DNA of 64,000 nt from Xiphydria camelus (taxonomy: Eukaryota; Arthropoda; Insecta; Hymenoptera; Xiphydriidae), in contig OY783194.1 in NCBI GenBank assembly GCA_963678675.1, positions 24,530,278 to 24,594,277 of the forward strand, given 5' to 3'. Made by a program: the position numbers and the translations under genes. Every line of letters starts with the position of its first letter. The stretch's first letter is position 1. Below are positions 54,436-63,690 of the stretch, one piece after another. A model generated the notes under the pieces. It had not been told where the DNA came from, ran no database searches, and saw only the letters and a program-made list of their open reading frames with translations.

Positions 54436-54565
54436 CTGAAAATATATTTTTCATATACTTTTATAATATGTTTTGAGGGTACGAAGAAAAATGTATATTT
54501 CTCGTATAATCGAAATATATTAAACAATATTAGTTGAATTAAAAAATTGAAAAAATATTTTTGTT
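54436..54565. repeat. AT-rich dispersed repeat, family D, short copy
   Basis: TACTGAAAATATATTTTTCA, TTTATAATATGTTTTGAG and AAAAATTGAAAAAATATTTT resemble family D. It abuts an A1 hairpin, as at 2556/2560. Confidence 0.45.
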
Positions 54566-54569
54566 GATA

Positions 54570-54662
54570 TAGGTAAAACGGGGTGAGTTGGCGAATGAAG
54601 TTGGCCCCTCGTTTCCACTACTTTCCATAGAAACGAGGGGCCAACTTCACTCGCCAACTCGC
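54570..54662 (+). repeat. Family A hairpin (A1), right outer end truncated
   Basis: Left TAGGTAAAACGGGGTGAGTT, core arms perfect, loop CACTACTTTCCATA. The right arm stops at CACTCGCCAACTCG; the final CCCCGTTTTACCCTA is missing and AT-rich sequence follows. GAGTT is matched by AACTC. Confidence 0.93.
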
Positions 54663-56040
54663 ATATTCATTAAAATAATTAAAATCTGTTTTTATATCTC
54701 CAACATATAACATTCCCATGGGGGCGCTTACTTATCCAGAACCGATTTCCGCGCAGGACCAAGTCGCTGCTGCCGAAGCACCTGCGGAGCCTCGTTACTC
54801 GTGCTCCGAGGAACAAGCCGAGGACACTCTCTCGGCCAACTCGCCCGCCGCAACAGGGGCAAGGTCTTCGGGGCATCGAGCCCCGCTCTCGACAAAGCCG
54901 AACGAGCGGGCTCCCAGGATCGATCGTACGTCGGCAGGTCGTCTTGAAGACGCGTAGCCGGCGATATCGACCGACCCGCCTCAACGCAACCTTCTCTCGA
55001 CTCTCGACTCCCATAGGTACAGTACCGGAGTCGTCTCGACTAGGTATTTCCCGCAGGCTCGCGCGTTGCCCGCGCGCACCTGATCCCACGCAGCCCGCCG
55101 CACCGACCGAGGGCGCCAACGTAGTTCCCCACAGTCGCAAGGCGGGCCAGCTATTCTGCGAGCGAAGCGGTACCGTTACAGGACAGAAAGAGAGAGAGAG
55201 AGATAGAGAGAGAAAGCATCGAGCAGAGTACGAAGTATACAGAGAGAAACGACTGTCTGTCTGCGCTCCTCGCGAGTACAGCCTCTATCCTACCCTCTCT
55301 ATACGTTGTCTCGACCTCCCCCTCCCCCTGCCTCTATCCAGCCCCGCGCAATCCAAGCTTTACGCTTCGCACAGTCCTTTGTCGCGGCCTCTGCGTAACG
55401 ATCCCTGCCTCAAGTTCGTCGCTATCTCCTCTCTCTGTCACGTCGCGCGCGCGGTGAAATCCGTCAGCAACTTTGTTTTCGCGTCCGATTTCGCAACGCG
55501 CGACGGGGTTTTGCTACCCCGCCGTCTAGTCGTGCAAATGGGAAATTAGAACGCGGATAATGTCAGTCGGCTACGGTCCTGTTTTCCCTCAGGTTCCCCG
55601 CGTCTCTTCGATCCTTCTGAAGGGCATGTGGGCTTTCTTCGCAGTCGCAGGCGGGTAAAAGGCTCGTTGCGAGTTTAAAGGGAGGACTGCAAGGTAAATC
55701 GGTCTTGCGACTCGGTACGGGAAGCGTCTGCGCGACTGGAGCGCGAGTGAGTCGTATGGGGGGGGGGGGTAAGAAATTGCTGTCTTCTTGTTCTTTTTTT
55801 TCAGTATACACGACAGTCGTCGCGCGAGAGGACGAGTGTGTGTGCCGAGCACTTCGGCCCTTCGCAGACGTCTCGACGGGACTTACTTTCAACGTGGGGG
55901 TTCAACGAGCGGGTGTGATGCGAACTGCGTCGCGTCTATGGAAGTCAGCGAGTACATCGACGATGAATGATGTACGGGTGGTACTACGAAGAAGGCGAAT
56001 AAACGAATTTATTATGGGTGCACCGAGAAAACAGTTTACT
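54663..56040. other. CpG-rich island-like block with open frames on both strands
   Basis: GC- and CpG-rich with a sharp left border near 54715. An ATG frame at 54718-54957 (79 codons, alanine-, serine- and proline-rich) overlaps a 153-codon minus frame (54679-55140) and a 201-codon plus frame (54944-55549) that would start at TTG. A purine-rich RERDRER-coding tract lies at 55183-55215 and a 12-G run at 55758-55769. None resembles a known protein. A promoter or first-exon region is possible. Confidence 0.35.
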
Positions 56041-56389
56041 AACAGTTAAGGATCTGGTCTAGGTTGGATTAACTAGAGAAGCCGCCATGTTTTTGTCCAA
56101 AATTTTCGATCCCTTTTCATATCTAGATAAACAATGTTTCGCTGATGAACCATGGTTTTTCCGATAAAGGAGACCTTCAAATTATTCAAAAGTGTGAACA
56201 TTTGCTACCCGGCCGAGAAGGTCATCAAATATCTCTTCCTTCAAATCACTACACGTGGCCTTATTTTTGTTAATAAATGTCCCTTTAATAAAAACATAAT
56301 TTTACGAAAAGCACTCCCTGGAGTGGACAAATTATTAATTACTGGACCACATGTAACAATTTGAACGTTCTGTTGTTACTATTACGTTC
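56041..56389. other. No gene seen
   Basis: AT-rich sequence. An ATG frame at 56152-56364 (70 codons) has no recognisable family. GCCGCCATGTTTTTG occurs near 56081. Confidence 0.35.
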
Positions 56390-56651
56390 AATGCATAATT
56401 ACTCGTAAATGCTGAAAGTAAACACGAAAAGTCATAGAACAAAAGTTGTTAAGTTTTATACGAAGAATACGAACCAATAAAAAAAATAGGGGTTCCTATT
56501 TAAAAAATCAAAGTTGACCTTCAAATAACCTTGAAATTCTAAACCAAACGAACCAAATGTATAAAAATTAAATCCCACTTATAAAACGATGATACTTTTG
56601 CCTGAAACATTTTTCTCTCAAATGCTTCATTTTCAAGATCCACCCTGTATA
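56390..56651 (-). mobile_element. One end of a second CAGGGTG-type element
   Basis: The right boundary CCACCCTGTA carries the same terminal heptamer plus TA as the mariner-like element at 51268-52144. Inside, read on + strand, GGGGTTCCTATTT and AAAGTTGACCTTCAAATAAC; a related ATAGGAACCCCC phrase occurs in the other element. The opposite end was not found, so this is a fragment. Confidence 0.5.
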
Positions 56652-57404
56652 ACCCACAGTTAAATGTACGCCACACATGTGTAAAGGCACAAGCTAAACG
56701 CAGAATAAACCTCTACTATACTATACTATAATAGATGTCCAATAAAAGAATAAAAATGATTATATTTCACAAAAGAAAAGCAGCCAACGAGTAAACAAAT
56801 ATTTTACAAAAACCCCCGATATTGTGTTCAATGTAAAAGAAAAAAAGAGAAGTATGAAAGAAAAAGTGCTTTTCTCTCCCAATACATATTTCCAGGCTAT
56901 CGAACGGCACACGGATCGCCAGCCTAGCATAACCTGCAGGTGTCGATCAATGGAAAGCTCGGTTTGCCGCATCAGAATGGCCCGCTCGGTTTGCATTCGA
57001 CTGAAGCTTATGCGCCATGCAATGTAATGCCTTCAGACCTCGGAACTGCTAATTAACTCCGCACTAATTGCAAGCTCCGATTGCAGCGCTCTGCGTGCGG
57101 AACGACATGGATATTCTGTAGTGTGGATAATAACAAGAAGAAAAAGAAGCTTATCGACGTTCCGTTATTTTTTTTATCAGCCCGGCGCATCGTCGCCCTT
57201 ATCGACGACTGCTTATCGCGTCGGCTAACGGGGATTAAATAAATGGATATCACACATGCATACAACAATGGACACCGTGGCAAGCAGATACCATATATGT
57301 GCATACAGAAATGGACGATTGATCTTCGTTATAATAAATCAAGCTGGTCACTGCAGTACCAAGCGATGTTTGCTTTCCTTCAGCCTCGGGGAAAGTTATT
57401 CGTT
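56652..57404. other. No gene seen
   Basis: Mixed sequence with the tandem ACTATACTATACTATA near 56713. Short frames on both strands have no family. Confidence 0.4.
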
Positions 57405-57600
57405 ACAGGGTAAAAGTGGGATAGACGCCCCAGTTTCTGTTTAATTTTAAACGCGATTATCTCGAAACGCAGTAGAGATATGTTAAAAATGTAAAGGAAC
57501 TTTTTTATAGTAAAAATATCAATGAATATTCTTTAATTGAACTTTTCTCTCATATCTACAATTGATTTCGAGATAATCGATATTTAATTTGCTCTTCAAC
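57405..57600. repeat. Family B palindrome, right end missing
   Basis: Left CAGGGTAAAAGTGGGATAGA, then CGCCCCAGTTTCTGTTTAAT, GCGATTATCTCGAAACGCAG; right GATTTCGAGATAATCGATAT, then GCTCTTCAAC where it stops. Its left end CAGGGTAAAAGTGGG closely resembles the outer end of family A1. Confidence 0.82.
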
Positions 57601-58068
57601 ATTAAGCGAAGGTCATTAAAAATAAATTTAAATTATCAATTATAAGAATAAACTAAATTTTACCGAAGAACAATCATCTTAAGCTTTGGACGTTGTTAAA
57701 TAATTTCGTGAAACGATACAGTGGAATTTCTTCAGTGGAATATTCACATTACGCCAAGTATAATAGCTGAATATGAAGAAATAAGAATGATACATATTGA
57801 AATTGTAGACTAGAAGAAAGAAACAAATTGGAAAATATGTATATAGTAGAACCTCTTTAAAGTCGTCTCTCCCCCTCTACAGCAACCGTCTCCTACTTTT
57901 TCGTCCCCACTCCAGCTCCTCACAGTGAGGGGAACGGCAGCAGGCGCGCCCCTTTACGCTCGCGGGACCAACGCTTTCCAACGTGAAGCGCGCGCGTATC
58001 CCCACCACTCGCCGTAGCTGCGCGCCTCTGTAAATTCCCTAGTAGACTGACATGGGTGGCGACTTAAT
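57601..58068. other. No gene seen
   Basis: AT-rich then GC-richer sequence from about 57860. Nothing recognised. Confidence 0.4.
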
Positions 58069-58084
58069 GGTGCCCATCCACGTA

Positions 58085-58265
58085 CAGGCGGACTGCAGTC
58101 CCGGACTGTGAGCGATCCCGCCTGCAGTCCAAATTTCGCCATACACGTACAGTTCGCCTGCAGTCCGTCGAAACTGTAGAAAACTGTACGTGTGTGGCGG
58201 TTGATCTGCAGTCCAGGCCTGTCGTGCTAAACTTTCATTGATATAAAAAATTGTCTATCAGTTGC
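58085..58265. repeat. Subterminal repeat block, copy 1
   Basis: CTGCAGTCCCGGACTGTGAG, then CGATCCCGCCTGCAGTCCAA and TGCGGTTGATCTGCAGTCC-like sequence. A second, very similar copy lies at 58470-58680. Confidence 0.8.
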
Positions 58266-58469
58266 ACTCCAGGGGCACCTGTCGGTACCCGGGCGGTTCG
58301 ACGCTCTCATTCCACGGGCGGTTGATCCTTCCACTCGAGCGGCGCCTCTATGGCATTCGGGCGGTTTGGTACTCGATATGTTTTATTTCCGATGTGCGAA
58401 AAGATTAGCGGGGTGCTGCTACAGTGCCGTCTACAATTAAAAAATGGAATCTGCAGGAAAAGTAAAAAC

Positions 58470-58680
58470 GAGAAAATTGATGCTGCAGTCCCGAACTGCG
58501 AGCGATCCCGCCTTCAGTCCAAATTTCACCATACACGTACAGTTCGCCTGCAGTCCGTCGCTTGCAGTCCGTCGAAACTGTTGGAAAACTGTGCGTGTGT
58601 GGCGGTTGATCTGCAGTCCGGGCCTGTCGTGCCGAACTTTCATCGATGTTAAAAATTTTCTGACAGTTCAGTGGGGAGGA
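58470..58680. repeat. Subterminal repeat block, copy 2
   Basis: CTGCAGTCCCGAACTGCGAG, CGATCCCGCCTTCAGTCCAA, GTGTGGCGGTTGATCTGCAG, GGCCTGTCGTGCCGAACTTT. It matches copy 1 over its length with a short internal duplication (TGCAGTCCGTCGCTTGCAGT). Confidence 0.8.
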
Positions 58681-58823
58681 AAGGTGATGGAGGGGATGGA
58701 AAGAGGGAAGGGGAGGGGAGCGGCGGCGGCGGCGGCTTCGCCCTGGCTGGCAGACGATTGGTGGGGGACGGAGTTTTGAGTCGATCGTCGATCCAAAAAA
58801 CTATTTTATATACTTATTATAAC

Positions 58824-59076
58824 TAGCTGACCCGGCGAACTTCGTACCGCCTCAGAATCAATAAATGTTATGTTAACTTAAAAACGAAATGTATTTTAAT
58901 TATATTTAAACTAATTTAATTCACTTTACAGCAAGGCATTTGCTTTATTGAAACGAATCTATATATTCTGCTATTCATCGCGGAGACAAATCCAAGAGTC
59001 AAAAGTCATAAAAATCTGTCCAGCCGTTCTTTAGTTATAAATTGTGTAACTAATCCGACTTTATTTTATATATACA
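58824..59076. repeat. Dispersed arthropod-type repeat (CTGACCCGGCGAACTTCG)
   Basis: It begins TAGCTGACCCGGCGAACTTC and ends with AAATCTGTCCAGCCGTTCTT, then CCGACTTTATTTTATATATA. This start and end combination is, as I recall, a widely dispersed short repeat in insect genomes; its class is uncertain (SINE-like). It sits inside the 58069-60790 transposon. Confidence 0.6.
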
Positions 59077-59147
59077 GATAAAGAGATTTTTGTTACCAAT
59101 AAAGGTACCTACTTCTCGAGTTTGCTAGGGTGAAATCAGAAAAATGA

Positions 59148-59423
59148 CTAATCTTCTTTGAATTTATCATTTCGAAGTTCTTTCGAAAAGTCAGTTGGTC
59201 TAGCTTGTTTTGGACCACAGATGACGTACTCGTAATCAGTTTCGAAACCTCCTCGCAACGAACGCTCGTAATTTTTGACTGAAGGCAGAGAATACCGATG
59301 AAAAACTATATGTACACGTGGAGCACCAGAACTGTATAGAATTTGTAGAATTTTCTTTGAAATATTGCCGAACGACTTTGGCACATCTTTAATACGACGA
59401 ATTAAAAAAAAATCCATTAACAA
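59148..59423 (-). pseudogene. Transposon-derived coding remnant
   Basis: The minus-strand frame of 91 codons includes VHIVFHRYSLPSVKNYERSL and GPKQARPTDFSKELRN. Composition is protein-like and the phrases recall repetitive element-associated proteins of invertebrates, but I cannot name the family with confidence. An upstream stretch with in-frame stops suggests decay. It lies inside the 58069-60790 element. Confidence 0.5.
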
Positions 59424-59611
59424 TTACGACATCGATTGCGGGAGGTAACGTACTGTCATTTCGCAAAGTTTTCGTCATCCTTCAATTTCTGAGCCGTTGA
59501 AATGTGAGAAACGCGGTATTGCATCATACACAGTCAAACAGTGGTATCTACAATAACCGTCGGTGCACATACCGCTTTTTACCTAAGCAATTAGCATATA
59601 CCGCATTTAGA

Positions 59612-59870
59612 TTATCGAAATGTTAAAGGGTATAGCCGGATAAGCATATGAAAACTACCCCCGCTTGAATTTCTCGCTTGAATTAAAAAGGAAGAAATCG
59701 TACTATTTGAATTCCCACTTCTTAATTTGATAAGAAATACAACAACCGCTTGAAGCACTGATCGATTATCATTATAGCGCATAGAAGGAAGCATATTTCG
59801 TATTTCATTTATATTTTTATATGAGAAACCAGTCAGTAACTTCACTTGATCTTCAGGATAAGAGAAATTA

Positions 59871-59939
<69 letters not shown>

Positions 59940-60073
59940 CCTATAAGTAAAGAATCGCGGCCTCCAGCAAGATTATCTAACAATTTTTGTAGATCAGAGG
60001 TTTCTACAAAACTTGAATTAAAAATCACTTTTAAAAGGAACAGATCGTCTTCGTAGAACTTTTCTTTGATCAA
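59612..60073 (-). pseudogene. Transposase-like helix-turn-helix remnant with inserted (TA)n
   Basis: After an isoleucine-tyrosine run made by the TA microsatellite, the minus-strand frame reads YPEDQVKLLTGFSYKNINEI, then VVVFLIKLRSGNSNSTISS. This resembles the N-terminal helix-turn-helix region of DDE_Tnp_4-type transposases (Harbinger/ISL2EU-like). The catalytic part is not recognisable, so it is a broken copy. Family assignment is inference. Confidence 0.55.
59873..59935. repeat. (TA)n microsatellite
   Basis: About 31 TA dinucleotides, expanded inside the transposase-like remnant. Confidence 0.97.
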
Positions 60074-60360
60074 ATGATTTTTGCAGCATCGATTTCCAAT
60101 AGGAATAAATACTCTTTGTTTAATATACGCTTGCTTTCGAGCTTCAAAAGGAAAATGACAGTTAATAATTCGATACGTTCGGATTGAATCTCTTCATTTC
60201 CACGATGTAAATGAAATTCATAATCAGGATCATCTGTACATTGGCATTCTTTTACCTAAAAACGTTGCCGATTTCTCGTATGTCGATAACTTAACAACAT
60301 AATTATAAGGAACAAAATAAGCTTCCCTTTTCTCACAACTATGTTAAATATTAGACACAA

Positions 60361-60608
60361 GGGGTATAGATGCAAAACCCGCCAAGTTCATTTTTGTCAA
60401 ATTTGAGGTAGATACGGAAATTTGTTCTTTATAAGTACGTGCATAAGGTCGAACATAATTTAGGTGCAAATTCCACATTAAACCGTTAATAATAATATAA
60501 GGTAGAAAATATGCTTGCCAATGTAAGGCAATGGCCGTCTGCACCAGTTTTTGACGTTTCCTGTGAATTGCTATAAATGTGACTTGGCGGGTTTGGCATC
60601 TATACCCC
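60361..60608. mobile_element. Nested MITE-like element, about 27-bp inverted ends
   Basis: Left GGGGTATAGATGCAAAACCC (then GCCAAGT) and right ACTTGGCGGGTTTGGCATCT (then ATACCCC) are reverse complements with one or two mismatches. 248 bp, non-coding, and it lies inside the 58069-60790 transposon near its right end. Confidence 0.82.
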
Positions 60609-60790
60609 TCATATATTTCTTCTTCCAAACACAATTGATCGAACTGAACTGACTCATGAACTGTGCGTGTATGGCGAATCATCCGGCGGCCTGCAGTCCG
60701 CAGAACTGTGCGTGTGTGGTCAATGACAGTTCGGGACTGCAGATCAGAACTGTCAGTCCACGGACTGCAGTCCGCCTGTACGTGGATGGG

Positions 60791-62329
60791 CACCATTACA
60801 GGGACTGCGCTGTACCACCATCTGTAGGATTTCAGAATTTAATGGAAACGCACCCCCCTCCCCCCCTGGCACTCGGCTATATGGATGCGTTTGCGCGTAC
60901 ACACGTTTGTACACTTCGGATATTGTGCGCGCCTTGCACCCGCTTTTCGCTCGCCCGCAACCACGAACCGACGCACAGTGGTACAACATACGCTCGCGCG
61001 GGAATTACTTTCTAAAGTCTGGCGCCTCTCTTTTGCTCGAAACCGTACCCCGAGCTTTTATTTTACAATTAATTATTCTACCGGCCGTTTCTCGGTTTCC
61101 GTGAAAACGCTTCTGGCCCGCGTGACGCTTTTATCGAGCGGTGCATTGAAAAGCGAAGGTCGCTTTTCCCGCAGATCGACCGCCTCGGATTACGAGATGC
61201 AGTTGCAACGGATCCGGCGAACCGCGGGGGAAAACGTTTCCGGGAAGTCTCGTAATCCCGCTAATTGGATTCTGTCATGATTTGTAATGGAGCCGAGATT
61301 TTAATGTCACGGTTGTAATATTAAATTCCATTAAAAGTGGAGCTTTTTTATTCAACGCGGTTTCGTTGATGTCCATTTCATCTCAATTCCATTTTAACCC
61401 TGGCTACTCGTTAATAAACTTTCTTCTGATTTTTATTTCAGGAACATACCCTGAGCGTACTTCAATAATGTCCCTATTAAATATTTTTTTCGTAATGTAG
61501 GTGCCTAAATTAAATATTCATGCAACGAGAAATCATTTATTCATTACATAAAAGTTTCGTCCGCCTTGCGAAAGAAACGTTTTTTTTTAAAGATTGCAGA
61601 AGCATGACATTTCGTGTTGCCCGAATATTTTCAGTAGATTTCTGGGATAAAATTACACAAATGTTTAGCGAAGTAATCCAGGTTTACGGAACACCCCAAA
61701 GAGATCGACTTGCTTATAATATAACAAATATAATATATTATACCTATTTAATATTATATATTATATATAATATTATATTATAACAAATAGAAAAACTATG
61801 GGGCTGCTCGTTTCAAAACATTAAATTCCGAGAAAATAACTCCGAGAAAAGTCACGAACAAATTCCACGGTGAGCGTACTCAGAATGGCGCATCTGGCAT
61901 CGTCGAGAAACCTATATCGTGCATCCATCCCAATAAAGTGCAGCCTCTGAAGGGGCAGGTAAAGGGTAGTATTCAGGTTTCAACTGGGGGGTGGGTTAAA
62001 GCGGCTAAAGTGCACTAAGCATTTAACCAAGTAACTTCGTGAATTTCCCTCTTGTTGGTAAGCGCGCGTACGATGTCGGTGACGGCTTTCGAGTAAATGG
62101 AAACTCCCGAGAACTTCCTATTGCATCGTAGGACCGTTTCGAATGCACCGAGGAATGCGATCGAATGAATCAACGATGTTGGCTAATGGCAAAAATAGAA
62201 TAATAATGTGGAATATAATACATCATTCTTTGTATTATATATTCTAATATTAAATATATTAATTGCTTTATTACAATATATTTATGAGACAATGCATTAT
62301 TATATAATATTGTAGAATATATCATGATA
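60791..62329. other. Mixed; CpG-richer at 60800-61280, then AT-rich; no gene seen
   Basis: Overlapping frames on both strands near 60656-61280 have no family and partly come from the transposon end. A TATATTATATATAATATTAT low-complexity patch lies near 61733-61780. No gene seen. Confidence 0.4.
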
Positions 62330-62437
62330 TTGGGTAAAACGGGGTGATTTGGCGAGTGAAGTTGGCCCCTCGTTTCCATTACTTTCCATAGAAACGAGGG
62401 GCCAACTTCATTCGCTAAATCATCCCGTTTTACCCTA
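62330..62437 (+). repeat. Family A hairpin, complete (A1)
   Basis: A 108-bp palindrome. Left TTGGGTAAAACGGGGTGATT, right AAATCATCCCGTTTTACCCTA. The inner arm GGCGAGTGAAG pairs with CTTCATTCGCT. The loop is CATTACTTTCCATA. The left flank is TT rather than TA. Confidence 0.96.
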
Positions 62438-63289
62438 CTATAACGTGTATAATAATAAGGCTCATTATTCATCGAAAGTTGTACAAATTACTTTCATATT
62501 TAACGAGGAATTTAATTCCCAGGGATAATTATTTAATCGATATACCCTCTGGATACCCAATACAAAAGAAAAAATATATCACATTTAAAAACAGCTTCGT
62601 GCGTAAAGCGGGAAAGGGTAGAATATTCAGTTCCAATGAGAAATGGAGAAGCGAATGAAGTTCAGAGAGCATTTAAACGGAATACGCAAGCAATTCTCTT
62701 TTCCTCCCTTAATGAATAGCAACCCATCCCTCGCCCCTCAACACGGGGTGGTGCATTGAAAATAGAGCGAACGACTTAGTGGCCGGTACATTCGGCCCGG
62801 TCATTAAACGTAACGACTGAATACCGTTAAAGTATGATATTTAAATAAACTAAGCATAGATACTTTTCACGTAGTCGAAATACTCCATTAAAATATCCTC
62901 GCAACTCTTCATTTAACATTAGTTTTCTGGTACAGTCTGGAGATCGTCGTTTATACAAAGTGTTTCACTCCAAAGGCTCGCCGAGGGCGTGGCTAAAGTT
63001 CGTCGACACTTATCCCGCCGGCAGGTGGCAAGACTAACCGCGACACTCGGTGAGCTAAGCATTGACCAACTCGAGCATCATCGGTCGATACTTATATTAC
63101 CGACTGTGACTCACAATCAGTCACGCCATTCGTCGATGAAAAAGTATTGGTGAAATTAAGCCACGCCCCGTACGATCCTCTTAAACGAGACACTCTTATG
63201 AGCACGCGATTCGAGGGTTTATCACCATTCAATGACTCTTTGTTTATCGTTTCAGTGACGGTATCGTTGATCGTCGATATTTGATGTCC
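62438..63289. other. No gene seen
   Basis: Mixed sequence. A 135-codon minus-strand frame (63092-63499) has no recognisable domain and overlaps the duplication that follows. Confidence 0.4.
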
Positions 63290-63690
63290 ACGACTAACAA
63301 TAAGTAGGATATTACCCATAAACAGGCAGGATTTATAACGGTATAAAGAGAGTGGAGGGGGAACGAAGAGTACGTATAAGAGGATGAAGAAGCAATAACG
63401 AAGGGTCTTTTGCCTTCCATTCTTCGACCAAGTCCATACATCTCGCATGTAGGAGGGGCGCGTCTCGTGTTTTAACTCTTGTTTCTGGCGTTTTCGCAAA
63501 CACTATCGTGAATAGTATGGCTGTTTTATGTCGTCGGCTAAGTAGGATTCTACTCCCTATAAATACGGGAGATTTATAACGATATAAAGGGGATAAGAGG
63601 GGATAAAATGTATAGGCGGATAAAATCGCGATAAGAAGGGTCCTTTTGAAACACTCTGTCCTTTAATTACACGAGTCGATCGGTCGCACG
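63290..63690. repeat. Diverged tandem duplication, unit about 235 bp
   Basis: TAAGTAGGATATTACCCATA, then GATTTATAACGGTATAAAGA and CGAAGGGTC at 63302-63408 match TAAGTAGGATTCTACTCCCT, GATTTATAACGATATAAAGG and AGAAGGGTCC at 63539-63645. Each copy carries a TATAAAG word. Non-coding as far as seen. Confidence 0.75.

Larger units (their letters stand above)
58069..60790 (-). mobile_element. Decayed DNA transposon, about 2.7 kb, with nested repeats
   Basis: The left end ATGGTGCCCATCCACGTACA (then GGCGGACTGCAGTCC) is the exact inverse of the right end, which finishes GTACGTGGATGGGCACCAT. Both subterminal regions repeat CTGCAGTCC and AACTGTACGTGTGTGG-like phrases many times. Minus-strand coding remnants lie at 59612-60073 and 59148-59423. 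Left flank TTA and right flank TTA are suggestive of a 3-bp target duplication, but the alignment is ambiguous by one base. Superfamily is uncertain; PIF/Harbinger- or ISL2EU-like fits the helix-turn-helix remnant. No intact transposase. Confidence 0.7.

Noticed and set aside
54944..55549. Longest plus-strand open frame (201 codons)
   Set aside because: It would start at TTG, contains a purine-tract RERDRER artefact, overlaps a 153-codon frame on the other strand, and shows no protein family.
56152..56364. 70-codon ATG frame
   Set aside because: No domain, AT-rich context, and it lies beside a transposon fragment; insufficient to call a gene.
2449..62437. Rho-independent terminators, because of the strong hairpins
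   Set aside because: Bacterial terminator logic does not apply; arms are far too long and no U-tract follows consistently.
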